Assembly (NCBI RefSeq): GCF_900114315.1
Contig: NZ_FOSQ01000009.1
Coordinates: 175,849-239,848 of the forward strand
DNA length: 64,000 bases
From: Falsiroseomonas stagni DSM 19981
GTDB taxonomy: Bacteria; Pseudomonadota; Alphaproteobacteria; Acetobacterales; Acetobacteraceae
Reading direction: 5' to 3'
The notes under the pieces were generated by a model. That model saw only the letters and a program-made list of their open reading frames with translations. It had not been told where the DNA came from and made no database searches. Below, in pieces: positions 8,481-16,880 of the stretch; position 1 is the first letter of the stretch; the number at the start of each line of letters is the position of its first letter. The position numbers and the translations under genes were made by a program.

Positions 8481-9443
8481 TCACGCCTCGCACGCGCGCA
8501 GGCCCACCGCGCCGGCCACGGCGGCGAAGCGCGCGGCGGTGTCGCGCAGGATCGGGCCGAAGCGGTCCGGCCCATGGCCAGGCGTGTCGAAGCCCAGGGC
8601 GCCAAGCCGTTGCGCCACGCTGGCATCGCGCAGCGCGGCCAGCGACGCGGCGTGGAGCGCGGCCAGCACCGGGGCCGGCGTGGCGCGCGGCGCCAGCACG
8701 CCCATCCAGGTCTCGGCCTCGAAGCCCGGCGCCACGCTTTCGGCGAAGGTCGGCACATCGGGCAGCGCCGGGCTGCGATGAAGGCCGGATACGCCCAGCG
8801 CCACCAGGCGCCCGTCGCGGATCTGGTCGATGGCCGCGCCCAGCGTGACCACCCCGCCATCGATGGTGCCGCCCAGCAGGTCGATCAGCAGCGGCCCACC
8901 GCCGCGGTAGGAGATGTGCTCCGGCCGCCCGCCCAGCGCCTGCGCCAGCAATTCGCTGGCGAAATGCTGGGAGGAGCCGAGCCCCGGCACGCCGATATTG
9001 GTCGGCCGCCCCGCCCGCAGCCGCGCCGCATAGGCCGCCGCATCGGGAATGCCGGACCGCGGATGCGTCACCAGCGCCTGCGGCGCCGAAGCCCCCAGCA
9101 GCACGGGCGCGAGCCCCGGGATGAATGGCCCGCTGCCTGCCACGGGCAGCGCCTCGATCGCCGCCAGCGTGTCATTGGTGATGAGCAGGGTGTGCCCATC
9201 CGGGGCCGCGCGCAGCACCGCCTGGGTGCCGAGGCGCGACGAGGCGCCGCCGATATTCTCGATGACGACGCCCTGCCCGATCTGCGCCGCGAAGGCCGGC
9301 ACGAAGGCGCGCGCGAAGGCATCCACCCCGCCCCCGGGCGGGAAGGGCACGATGGCGCGGATCGGGCGGGTGGAGCCCTGGGCGAGGGCGGGCAGCGGCA
9401 GCAGGGACGCGGCGGCGGCCAGCAGGGTGCGACGGGTGGTCAT
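8481..9443 (-). CDS. Bug/TctC-family periplasmic substrate-binding protein
   Basis: A 320-residue TctC (tripartite tricarboxylate transporter) receptor. A twin-arginine-like signal (MTTRRTLLAAAASLLPLPALAQ) precedes the mature RPIRAIVPFPPGG strand. It keeps the family's HISYRGGGPLL (here 'sYRGGG') ligand loop and LPDVPTFAES, but the usual VENRPGAGG loop is replaced by VIENIGGASSRLG, which may change ligand preference. It follows another Bug gene by 17 bp and precedes the PrpF-family gene, so the three likely form one carboxylate-use operon. The membrane partners TctA/TctB are absent here. Confidence 0.88.
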   Translation of the reverse strand: MTTRRTLLAAAASLLPLPALAQGSTRPIRAIVPFPPGGGVDAFARAFVPAFAAQIGQGVVIENIGGASSRLGTQAVLRAAPDGHTLLITNDTLAAIEALPVAGSGPFIPGLAPVLLGASAPQALVTHPRSGIPDAAAYAARLRAGRPTNIGVPGLGSSQHFASELLAQALGGRPEHISYRGGGPLLIDLLGGTIDGGVVTLGAAIDQIRDGRLVALGVSGLHRSPALPDVPTFAESVAPGFEAETWMGVLAPRATPAPVLAALHAASLAALRDASVAQRLGALGFDTPGHGPDRFGPILRDTAARFAAVAGAVGLRACEA

Positions 9444-9460
9444 GGCGTTCTGTCCTGTGC

Positions 9461-10456
9461 TCAGACGGTTTCGGCGCGGATGCCGGCAGCCTCGATCGCC
9501 GCGGCGAAGCGGCGTTCGCTGTCGGTGATGGAGGCGAGGAATTCGGCGGGGGTGGAGGCGGTGACGATGAAGCCGAGCTCGCTCAGCCGCCGGTTCACCG
9601 CCGGGTCGAACAGCGCGGCGCGCCAGGCCTCGTGCCAGGCCTCGATGATCGGCGCGGGCGTGGCCGCGGGCAGCAGGATGCCCTGGGTGCTCGGAACGTC
9701 GAAGCCGGGGGCCACCGTCTCCGCCAGCGTCGGCACCTCCGGCATCGCCGGGTCGCGCGCGGCGGTGGAGACGGCGAGCGGCACCAGCCGCCCCGCCCGC
9801 ACATGCGCCGTCACCGCCGGCAGGGTGATGATCATCGCATCGAGCTGCCCGGCCATCAGGTCCAGCGTGGCCGGGCCGCCGCCGCGATAGGGCACGTGCA
9901 CCACCTCCACCCCGCCAAGCTGGCGGTTCAGCATCTCGCTGATCACATGGGCGATGCCGCCATGGCCGGGCACGCCGAGCGTCAGCGCGCCGCGCCGGCG
10001 CCGCGCCTCCGCGACGTAGTCCGCCACGCCGCGGATACCGCTGCCGGGATGCGTCACCAGCAGCTGCGACGCGCCAATGGTGAGCGTGACGGGCGCGAGG
10101 CGTGGTCGCAGCAGCCCCTGCTGGCGCCCGAACAGGATGTCACTCAGCACGAGGCCGTCGCCGGAGGCCACCAGCAGCGTGTGCCCATCCGGTGCCGCCC
10201 GGGCGACGATGGCGCCGGCGCCGCGGCCACTGGCCGTGCCGTTGTTCTCCACCACCACCGCCTGGCCGATGCGTTCCGACAGCACCGGCGCCGCGGCGCG
10301 GGCGTGGATGTCCTGCGTGCCGCCGGGCGCGGCGGAGACGATGAGCTTCACCGCCTGCGTCGGCCGCCAGCCAGGCGTGGCCAGCGCTGGCCGCGCCAGC
10401 AGCGGCGCGCAGCAGGCGAGCATCGCGGCGCGTCGGGTCAGGGCCTGTCGATGCAT
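9461..10456 (-). CDS. Bug/TctC-family periplasmic substrate-binding protein
   Basis: A 331-residue Bug protein that heads the minus-strand operon with the Bug gene at 8481 and the PrpF-family gene. Signal sequence with RR at residues 8-9 and an ALA cleavage region (~27), then VKLIVSAAPGGTQD in place of the common IVPFPPGG, VVVENNGTASGRG as the second loop, and HVPYRGGGPATLDL as the third. Two adjacent divergent receptors suggest separate but related ligands feeding one pathway. The gene starts at ATG 10456 and its upstream region contains the repeats at 10510-10540. Confidence 0.88.
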   Translation of the reverse strand: MHRQALTRRAAMLACCAPLLARPALATPGWRPTQAVKLIVSAAPGGTQDIHARAAAPVLSERIGQAVVVENNGTASGRGAGAIVARAAPDGHTLLVASGDGLVLSDILFGRQQGLLRPRLAPVTLTIGASQLLVTHPGSGIRGVADYVAEARRRRGALTLGVPGHGGIAHVISEMLNRQLGGVEVVHVPYRGGGPATLDLMAGQLDAMIITLPAVTAHVRAGRLVPLAVSTAARDPAMPEVPTLAETVAPGFDVPSTQGILLPAATPAPIIEAWHEAWRAALFDPAVNRRLSELGFIVTASTPAEFLASITDSERRFAAAIEAAGIRAETV

Positions 10457-10509
10457 CGGAAATCTCCCTCATGAACCACGCGGCCATGCCGCCGCATGAG
10501 GAAATTCAC

Positions 10510-10540
10510 TATTCAACACGATGAATCAATATCGAACACG
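10510..10540. promoter_or_regulatory. Direct repeats and palindrome in divergent promoter region
   Basis: Two 11-mers, TATTCAACACG (10510-10520) and TATCGAACACG (10530-10540), repeat at exactly 20 bp, two helical turns. Overlapping them, ATTCA-N6-TGAAT (10511-10526) is a perfect palindrome. The surrounding ~60 bp is the most AT-rich stretch between the Bug gene (start 10456) and the plus-strand hydrolase (start 10685). This fits a regulator site controlling one or both genes; the regulator is unknown. Confidence 0.4.
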
Positions 10541-10684
10541 TAGGAAAAAAGGAGATTCCACGCTTGCCCATCGCCGCGATGGCGCGATGCTCAGCCAGCG
10601 CCTTCCGACAGCCAGGGCCTTCCCCGCTTGCCGTGGGGACCAGGACGCGCAAGATGCCCGGTACTTCGTGCGCAGGAAGAACCC

Positions 10685-11809
10685 ATGGACGCGACCGCCC
10701 CCTTTCCCCTCTACGAGTTATCTGGCGGGCCGGAGGCGCGGGGCGATTCCTATGGCCGCCAGGCGGCTGTCCGCATCCGGCGCAGCATCGGCCATTATCA
10801 TGCGCAGCTCAGCGGCGGCGGGCTGGATGCCGCGCGCATCCACCGCCTGGCCCGCGCCTTCGTCAGCCGGGTGGAGGCCTTCGACCCCGCCTATGTCGCG
10901 GAGATGCGCGGCATCGCCCGCGGCGCCGATGTGGCGTTCGAGGATGTGATGCTGCTGAACTGCCGGACGGAGATCCTGCAACTCGCGAAGCGCGGACTGC
11001 CGGAGGCGGAGCCGGATGGCTGCACCGGCGCGATCGTGACGCCGCAGGCGACGGCCGATGGCACGCTGCTGCATGGCCAGAACTGGGACTGGAAGAGCGA
11101 ATGCGCGGAAACCGGCGTGGTGCTGCGCATCCGGCGGGATGACGGGCCGGACATCCTGACCTTCGTGGAAGCGGGCGGCCTGTCCCGCGCCGGGCTGAAT
11201 GCCGCCGGCATTGCCATCACCGCCAACTACCTGGAATCCGATCGCGACTACCGGACGGAAGGCGTCCCGCTTTCCCTGCTGCGGCGGAAGGTGCTGGAGC
11301 AGGAGCAGGTGGCGCTGGCGGTGCGCGCGATCTACGCCACGCCGAAATCGGCCTCCAACAACGTGATGCTCTCCCACGCCTCCGGCTGGGCGCTGGATAT
11401 CGAATGCGCGCCGGATGAGAGTTTCCTGCTGCACCCCGTCGACGGAATGCTGGTGCATGCGAATCACTGGCAGTCGCCCATCGCGCTGTCCAAGCTGAAG
11501 GACACCGGCATCCAGACCACGCCGGACAGCGTCTATCGCGACCAGCGCGTGCTGGCGGCGCTGCGCGCGAAGGTAGGCGCGATCACGCTGGAGGATCTGC
11601 GCGCCGCCTTCTTCGACGATTGGCAATCGCCCTGGGCCGTCTGCCGCCCGCCGCGGATGAGCCTCGGCGGCAACCTCTCCGCCACCGTCGCGATGATCCT
11701 GATGAAGCCGGCGGAGGGGCATATGGAGATCGCGCCGCTGCCCGCGCTGAACCGCCGCTTCACGACCTACACGCTGAAGCCGCAGGGGCTGGCGAAGGCG
11801 GCGGAGTAG
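10685..11809 (+). CDS. C45-family autoproteolytic hydrolase/acyltransferase (Ntn fold)
   Basis: A 374-residue protein resembling acyl-CoA:6-aminopenicillanic acid acyltransferase and related C45 peptidases. These Ntn hydrolases cut themselves before a cysteine that becomes the N-terminal nucleophile; here the site is EPDGCTGAIV, with Cys113, followed by the conserved GQNWDWKSE block and later SRAGLNAAGIAITANYL and SHASGWALDIE. Family substrates include amide-linked acyl groups and small peptides. ATG 10685 is chosen for the AGGAAGAA 5 bases before it. It has no signal peptide. It converges on the class III aminotransferase (7 bp between stops) and may belong functionally with that amine-catabolic operon. 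Confidence 0.8.
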   Translation: MDATAPFPLYELSGGPEARGDSYGRQAAVRIRRSIGHYHAQLSGGGLDAARIHRLARAFVSRVEAFDPAYVAEMRGIARGADVAFEDVMLLNCRTEILQLAKRGLPEAEPDGCTGAIVTPQATADGTLLHGQNWDWKSECAETGVVLRIRRDDGPDILTFVEAGGLSRAGLNAAGIAITANYLESDRDYRTEGVPLSLLRRKVLEQEQVALAVRAIYATPKSASNNVMLSHASGWALDIECAPDESFLLHPVDGMLVHANHWQSPIALSKLKDTGIQTTPDSVYRDQRVLAALRAKVGAITLEDLRAAFFDDWQSPWAVCRPPRMSLGGNLSATVAMILMKPAEGHMEIAPLPALNRRFTTYTLKPQGLAKAAE

Positions 11810-11815
11810 CCCGCG

Positions 11816-13135
11816 CTACGCGATGGCGCGCAGCGCCCGCGCCATCGCGTCCACGGTCTGCGCCACCTGCGCCGCCGTCACCACCAGCGGCGGGGACAGC
11901 ACCATCGTGTCGCCGGCTGCGCGGACCAGCACGCCATCGGCGAAGCAGGCATCCGCCACCGCCGCCCCCCGCACGCCAGGCGCAGCGGGGCGCGGTTCCA
12001 GCTCCACCGCCGCCAGCAGGCCGCAATGGCGCACATCGATCACATGCGGGGCGCCCTGCAAGCCCAGCAGCGCCGCCGCGAAGGGCTTCGCGATGGCGGC
12101 GGAGGCCTCGAACATCCCCTCAAGCTGGTAGGCATCCAGCGCCGCCATCCCCGCCGCGCAGGCGAGCGGATGGGCGGAATAGGTGTAGCCATGCATGAGT
12201 TCCGGCGCGCCGGCTGGGCCTTGCATATAGGCGTCGAAGACCCGGCTGTTCACCAGCGTGGCACCCATCGGCACCGCGCCATTGGTCAGCCCCTTCGCCA
12301 GGGTCATGATATCCGGCCAGACGCCCAGCGCCTCCGCCGCCGTGCAGGCGCCGAGCCGCCCGAACCCCGTGATGACCTCATCGAAGATCAGCAGGATGCC
12401 GTGCTTGTCGCAGCGCGCGCGCAGCGCCTCCAGATAGCCAATCGGCGGCGGGTAGACGCCGCCCGATCCCGTCACCGGCTCCACGATGATGGCGGCGACC
12501 GTCGAGGGATCCTGGACGGCCAGGATGTCGTCCAGCCCCGCCAGCCAGTGGTCGCCCGCCGCAGGGCGGTCCCGCAGGAATCGCTGCGCGGGGTCATGCG
12601 GGAGCGGCATGTGGAAGACATCCGCCAGCAGCGGACCGAAATCCCGCTTGTGCCGCGCGATGCCGCCGACGCTGAGGCCGCCGAAGCCGACGCCGTGATA
12701 GGATTTCGCCCGCCCGATGAATTTCGTCCGCGCCGCATCGCCGCGGGCGCGGTGGTAGCCGCGCGCGATCTTCAGCGCGGTGTCCACGGCCTCCGACCCC
12801 GAATTGCTGAAGAAAGCCCGCGCCATGCCGGGCACCGCATCCAGCAGGCGCCGCGCGAAGGCGAAGGCGCCGGGATGCGACATGCGGAAGGAGGAGACGA
12901 AGTCGAGCCTCCCCGCGGCCTCCCGGATCGCCGCCGTGATGCGAGGATGGGCGTGCCCCGCATTCACGCACCAGAGCCCCGCCATCATGTCCAGCACGCG
13001 TCGGCCATCGGGGGTGATGTAGTGCATGCCCTCCGCGCGCTCGAAGATCATCGGCGCTTCGAGAAACCCGCGCATGGCGGTGAAGGGCAGCCAGACGCCG
13101 TCCTCCAGGGGTGGCGTGTTCGGCAGGTGGTTCAT
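11816..13135 (-). CDS. Class III PLP-dependent aminotransferase (omega-amino acid:pyruvate type)
   Basis: A 439-residue fold-type I enzyme. N-terminal LPFTAMRGF and the DMMAGLWCVNAGH segment are typical of beta-alanine/omega-amine:pyruvate transaminases. The cofactor motif LLIFDEVITGFGRLG contains the PLP aspartate and the Schiff-base Lys281 lies in TLAKGLTNGAVPMG. Start ATG 13135 overlaps the upstream FAD oxidoreductase stop by 4 bp (ATGA), so the gene is the last of a gntR-oxidoreductase-aminotransferase operon. Together with an oxidase this is a common amine or polyamine catabolic pair. Confidence 0.9.
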   Translation of the reverse strand: MNHLPNTPPLEDGVWLPFTAMRGFLEAPMIFERAEGMHYITPDGRRVLDMMAGLWCVNAGHAHPRITAAIREAAGRLDFVSSFRMSHPGAFAFARRLLDAVPGMARAFFSNSGSEAVDTALKIARGYHRARGDAARTKFIGRAKSYHGVGFGGLSVGGIARHKRDFGPLLADVFHMPLPHDPAQRFLRDRPAAGDHWLAGLDDILAVQDPSTVAAIIVEPVTGSGGVYPPPIGYLEALRARCDKHGILLIFDEVITGFGRLGACTAAEALGVWPDIMTLAKGLTNGAVPMGATLVNSRVFDAYMQGPAGAPELMHGYTYSAHPLACAAGMAALDAYQLEGMFEASAAIAKPFAAALLGLQGAPHVIDVRHCGLLAAVELEPRPAAPGVRGAAVADACFADGVLVRAAGDTMVLSPPLVVTAAQVAQTVDAMARALRAIA

Positions 13136-14403
13136 GCGGGCCTCGCGCGATCCAGCGCATCCCGCGCCCGGAAATACAGCGATCCGGCGGCGGCATAGAC
13201 GCTGCGGAAGGGATGCAGCGGAATGGGGCGGAGCGGCGTGACGGGCGGCAGCGCCAGGTCTTCGGGGGCCGCACCCGCCATCAGATCGGCCAGGGCGGGG
13301 CCGGCGGCGGTGCACCAGGCGACCCCCTTGCCGTTGTCCTGCATGACGGCGAAGACGCCCTCCGCCAGGCGGAACAGCCGCGGCAGGCGATCCGGCGTGA
13401 TGCCCACGCGCCCGCCCCACCAGAAGGCCGGCGGCTGGTCGGGCAGCGCGGGATAGAGGCGCGCCCGCATGCGTTCCGGCACGGTGAAGTCGCCGGGGCC
13501 GCGCGGCGCGCGCAGCCTGCCCTTGCCGCCGACCACCAGCCGCCCCGCCGCATCCCGCCGCCAGTAGCGCAGCACGCGGCGCGTATCGGAGACCACCTGC
13601 CCGCCCGGCAGCACGCCGGCGCCGGGCTGCGTCGCGGTCTGGAAGGACCAGACGGCCATGATGGTATGCGAAAGCCCCGGCCACAGCCTGCCCGGCGCCG
13701 CATTCGTCGCCAGCAGCACGCGCCGCGCCCGCAGCGCGCCCGTCGCCGTCTCCAGCCGCCACCCCGCGCCATCGGGGCGGATGGCGGTGACGCGCGATGG
13801 CGCATGCACCCGCGCCCCCGCCGCCATCGCCGCCCGCGCCAGGCCCCGCGCCAGGGACAGCGGCTGCACGCTGCCGCCCCGTTCGTCGATCCAGCCGCCG
13901 AGGTAGCCGGCCGCGCCGGTGATGGCGCGCACCTCCGCTGGCCCCAGCATCCGCACCGGCGCGCCCCATTCGGCCCAGGCGCGGCATCGCTGCCGGCATT
14001 CCTCCAGCGCCACGGGGTTGTCCGCCACCTGCAGCCAGCCCGCGCGCGTCGCGTCGCAGTCGATGCCGAGCCGGTCGATCAGCGCGAACAAGGCATCCGT
14101 GTCCAGGGCGCCCGCCTGATGCAGCCGCCGGCCGAGCGCATCACCGAAATCCTTCACGAGGTCCGGCACGAAGTGCTTCAGGCCCGGGATCACCTGGCCG
14201 CCATTGGCGCCCGATGCGCCGGCGCCGGGTGCCTCCGCCTCCAGCACCGTCACCGCCACGCCACGCTCGGCCAGGGCCAGCGCGGTGGACAGCCCCGTAT
14301 AGCCGGCGCCGATGATCGCGACCTCCGCCTCAGCCGCGCCCTCCAGCGGCCGCAGGGACACGGCCGGCGTCGCGGTCTCCTGCCAGAGGGAGCGTTGCCT
14401 CAT
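13132..14403 (-). CDS. FAD-dependent amine oxidoreductase (DAO/PuuB-like)
   Basis: A 423-residue flavoprotein of the DAO family. An ADP-binding Rossmann motif AIIGAGYTGLSTALAL opens at residue ~30, preceded by the LWQETATP N-terminal stretch typical of gamma-glutamylputrescine oxidase-like proteins; ASGANGGQVIPGLKH follows, and the C-terminal half carries the substrate cap with GGKGRLR and WWGGRVGITPDRLPRL. It likely oxidises a primary or secondary amine with FAD. Its start overlaps the stop of the GntR gene and its stop overlaps the aminotransferase start, 4 bp each, so the three are translationally coupled. Confidence 0.87.
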   Translation of the reverse strand: MRQRSLWQETATPAVSLRPLEGAAEAEVAIIGAGYTGLSTALALAERGVAVTVLEAEAPGAGASGANGGQVIPGLKHFVPDLVKDFGDALGRRLHQAGALDTDALFALIDRLGIDCDATRAGWLQVADNPVALEECRQRCRAWAEWGAPVRMLGPAEVRAITGAAGYLGGWIDERGGSVQPLSLARGLARAAMAAGARVHAPSRVTAIRPDGAGWRLETATGALRARRVLLATNAAPGRLWPGLSHTIMAVWSFQTATQPGAGVLPGGQVVSDTRRVLRYWRRDAAGRLVVGGKGRLRAPRGPGDFTVPERMRARLYPALPDQPPAFWWGGRVGITPDRLPRLFRLAEGVFAVMQDNGKGVAWCTAAGPALADLMAGAAPEDLALPPVTPLRPIPLHPFRSVYAAAGSLYFRARDALDRARPA

Positions 14404-15254
14404 GGCCCCGCGCAGCGCAGATGGTCTTCCAGCAGAAGCGCGGCGCGCTCGTAGTCGCCAGCTTCCAGCGCATCCAGTACCGCAAGGTGCTCACGGCAGC
14501 TGTCATGCGCGCGGTTGTCGCCAAAGCGCCAATCCGCATTCACCAGCGCGCGCAGCCGGTTCTGCGCTTCCACCGCATCGATGAAGAAGCGGTTGCCGCT
14601 GCCCTGCGCCAGGCCGAGGTGGAAGGCGGCATTCATCTCGAACAGCCGCACCGCCTCCACATCCCGCCAGGGACGCGCCAGCACCGCCTCATGCGCCTCC
14701 CGCATCGCCCGGGCGAAGGCCGGGTCCAGCGCATAGCCGGGCTGGCGCAGCGCCGCCGGCTCCACCACCAGGCGGAAGCGCATGGCCTGCCGGCGCTCCT
14801 CCTCCCCCGCCAGCGTCGCCGCGAAATGCCAGCCCTGCGCCGGATTGCGCGCCACCACGCCCAGCGTCGCCAGCCGCGCCAAAGCGCGGGAGACAAGGCC
14901 GCGGGGCTGCGCGAATTCCCGCATCAAATCCGCTTCCCGCACCACCTCCGCCAGCCTGCCCTCCGCCCGCGCCCGGGCAATGGCGCTGACCAGCGCATCG
15001 ATCGGATCGCGCGCCTCCATCGCCGGCAGGTCGCGCGCGGGATCGGCCAGCACCATCAGCCGGCCGCGCCGCTGCGTGATGCCGGCCTGTTCCAGCAGCC
15101 GCAGCGCGGCCCGGACCGGGGTGCGGGATACGGCCAGGCGGCTGGCGAGCACCGCCTCCGCCACCGGGCTGCCGGGCGGTGTGCCTTCCGCCAGCCAGAG
15201 CTGCCGGGCCGCGCGGGCCAGGTCGTGATGGAGGGGAGAGATCGGGGCTGTCAT
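14400..15254 (-). CDS. GntR-family transcriptional regulator with two winged-helix-like segments
   Basis: A 284-residue regulator. A GntR helix-turn-helix is visible at ~25-70 (VAEAVLASRLAVSRTPVR, then LRLLEQAGITQRRGR). A second HTH-like segment occurs at ~115-150 (MREFAQPRGLVSRALARL then LATLGVVAR). The C-terminal FCD effector domain follows (RLVVEPAALR, FHLGLAQGSGNRFF, HLAVLDALEAGDYERA). ATG 15254 is chosen as the point where the conserved N-terminus begins; upstream frame is arginine-rich shadow. It is first in the oxidoreductase/aminotransferase operon and divergent from the ABC importer at 15332, so it probably controls both by sensing the amine or peptide. Confidence 0.85.
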   Translation of the reverse strand: MTAPISPLHHDLARAARQLWLAEGTPPGSPVAEAVLASRLAVSRTPVRAALRLLEQAGITQRRGRLMVLADPARDLPAMEARDPIDALVSAIARARAEGRLAEVVREADLMREFAQPRGLVSRALARLATLGVVARNPAQGWHFAATLAGEEERRQAMRFRLVVEPAALRQPGYALDPAFARAMREAHEAVLARPWRDVEAVRLFEMNAAFHLGLAQGSGNRFFIDAVEAQNRLRALVNADWRFGDNRAHDSCREHLAVLDALEAGDYERAALLLEDHLRCAGP

Positions 15255-15277
15255 CGTCACGCTTGAACCTAACGCCG

Positions 15278-15309
15278 TTTTGGTATTTCGTGCAAATGAA
15301 GAACCGAAA
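15278..15309. promoter_or_regulatory. Imperfect inverted repeat between gntR and the ABC operon
   Basis: TTTTGGTATTTC (15278-15289) and GAAGAACCGAAA (15298-15309) form a 12-bp inverted repeat with 9 matches around an 8-bp spacer, central in the 77-bp divergent gap. Position and symmetry suit an operator for the adjacent GntR-type regulator, though the mismatches make this tentative. Confidence 0.3.
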
Positions 15310-15331
15310 CCGGCTGGGAGAGGGTTGATCG

Positions 15332-16879
15332 ATGAAGTTTCGCACCGCCCTGGCAGCGCTGGCCACTGCCTGCGCCCTGGCTTCCCCGGTTGCCGCGCAG
15401 GACCTGCTGCGCATCCGGCTGAACGCCGACATCCGCTCCACCGACCCCGGCGTGAACCGCGATGGCAATACGGACGGCATCCACTGGCACATCGTGGAAG
15501 GCCTGGTCGCACTCAGGGACGATGCCACGGTCGCGCCCATGCTGGCGGAGCGGGTCGATGTCTCGCCTGACGGCCTTACCTACACCTTCCCGCTGCGCGC
15601 CGGCATCCGCTTCCACAACGGCCAGCCCCTGACCGCCGGCGACGTCGCCTTCGCCATGCAGCGCTACATGCGGCGGGAGGTGAACTGGCGCTGCCGGGCG
15701 GACCTCGATTCGGCGGTGACGCGACTGGTCGCGGTGGAGACGCCGGATGACCGCACCGTGGCGATGCGGCTGGAGAAACCCTCGGCGCTGTTCCTGACCA
15801 TCCTCGCGCGCCCGGATTGCGGCCAGGCCGGCATCTGGCACCGGGACAGTCTGAATGCCGATGGCAGCTGGCGCGCGCCCATCGGCACCGGGCCCTTCCG
15901 CCTGGGCGAATGGCGCCGCGGGCAGTTCGTGGAGCTGACGCGCTTCGCCGATTATGCGGCCCTGCCCGGGGAGCCCACGGGCCTCGTCGGCAACAAGGCG
16001 CCGCTGGTGGAGCGCGTGCGCTTCACCATCATCCCGGATGAGGCCGCCGCCCGCGCCGCGCTGCTGGCCGGCAATATCGACATCCTGCCCGACGCCCGGT
16101 CGCGGGACCTGCCGGAGCTGCGCGCGCGCCCCGGCTTCACCGTGCATTCCTCGCCGTCGATGGATCTGCAGGCCGTGCTGATGCAGACGCGCGATCCGCT
16201 GCTGCAGGATGTGCGGATGCGCCGCGCCATCGCGCTGGCGCTGGACGTGCCCGAACTGGTGCGCGCGGTCAGCGAGGGCGGGTCACGCCCCAGCCGATCT
16301 CCCATCCCGCCGGCTTCCGGCTTCAACACGCCGGCGATGCTGGACGTGCCGGCGCGGGATCTGGCGCAGGCGCGGCGGCTGGCGCAGGAAGCCGGCTATC
16401 GCGGCCAGAAGCTCCGCATCATCACCACCCGCCGGTGGGAGGCTTTCTACGAGATCGCCGTCGTGGTGCAGGACATGCTGAAGGAGGCGGGCATCGAGAG
16501 CGAGCTGGAAGTGCTGGAATGGGCAACCCAACTCGATCGCTACAGCCGCGGCGACTACCAGATGATGGCCTTCGGCTTCTCCGCGCGGCTCGATCCGTCC
16601 CTGTCCTATGAGATGTTCACCGGCCCCAAGGCGACGCAGCCCCGCAAGGCCTGGGACAATCCCGCCGTGCAGGCGCTGCTGGACCAGACCATGGCGGAGA
16701 CCGACGCCAACCGCCGCCGCGCGACGTTTGAGGCGATGCATGCGCGGCTGCTGGAGGAGGTGCCGATCATCGCGCTCTATTCCTCCACCACCAACGGCGT
16801 TACGCCGCGCCATGTCCAGGGCTATCGTTCATGGGCCGTGGACGCACCGCGTGCCTGGGGCGTGCGGATTTCCCGCTGA
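15332..16879 (+). CDS. ABC transporter periplasmic binding protein, peptide/nickel (SBP_bac_5) family
   Basis: A 515-residue exported receptor for the DppBCDF-type importer that follows. A signal peptide (MKFRTALAALATACALASPVAAQ) is cut after AQ. The family's DP-x-GVNRDGN and YTFPLRAGIRFHNGQPLTAGDVAF motif (residues ~85-110, given in parts here) and the C-terminal ALYSSTTNGV block are present. Ligands of the family are short peptides, glutathione, polyamine conjugates or metals. It starts 78 bp from the divergent GntR gene and is followed by its permease after 1 bp, so it heads the transport operon. Confidence 0.9.
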   Translation: MKFRTALAALATACALASPVAAQDLLRIRLNADIRSTDPGVNRDGNTDGIHWHIVEGLVALRDDATVAPMLAERVDVSPDGLTYTFPLRAGIRFHNGQPLTAGDVAFAMQRYMRREVNWRCRADLDSAVTRLVAVETPDDRTVAMRLEKPSALFLTILARPDCGQAGIWHRDSLNADGSWRAPIGTGPFRLGEWRRGQFVELTRFADYAALPGEPTGLVGNKAPLVERVRFTIIPDEAAARAALLAGNIDILPDARSRDLPELRARPGFTVHSSPSMDLQAVLMQTRDPLLQDVRMRRAIALALDVPELVRAVSEGGSRPSRSPIPPASGFNTPAMLDVPARDLAQARRLAQEAGYRGQKLRIITTRRWEAFYEIAVVVQDMLKEAGIESELEVLEWATQLDRYSRGDYQMMAFGFSARLDPSLSYEMFTGPKATQPRKAWDNPAVQALLDQTMAETDANRRRATFEAMHARLLEEVPIIALYSSTTNGVTPRHVQGYRSWAVDAPRAWGVRISR

Positions 16880-16880
16880 C

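Noticed and set aside
15255..15512. Arg/Cys-rich upstream extension of the GntR gene
   Set aside because: It crosses the divergent promoter region and overlaps the ABC receptor gene; ATG 15254 starts the recognisable protein.
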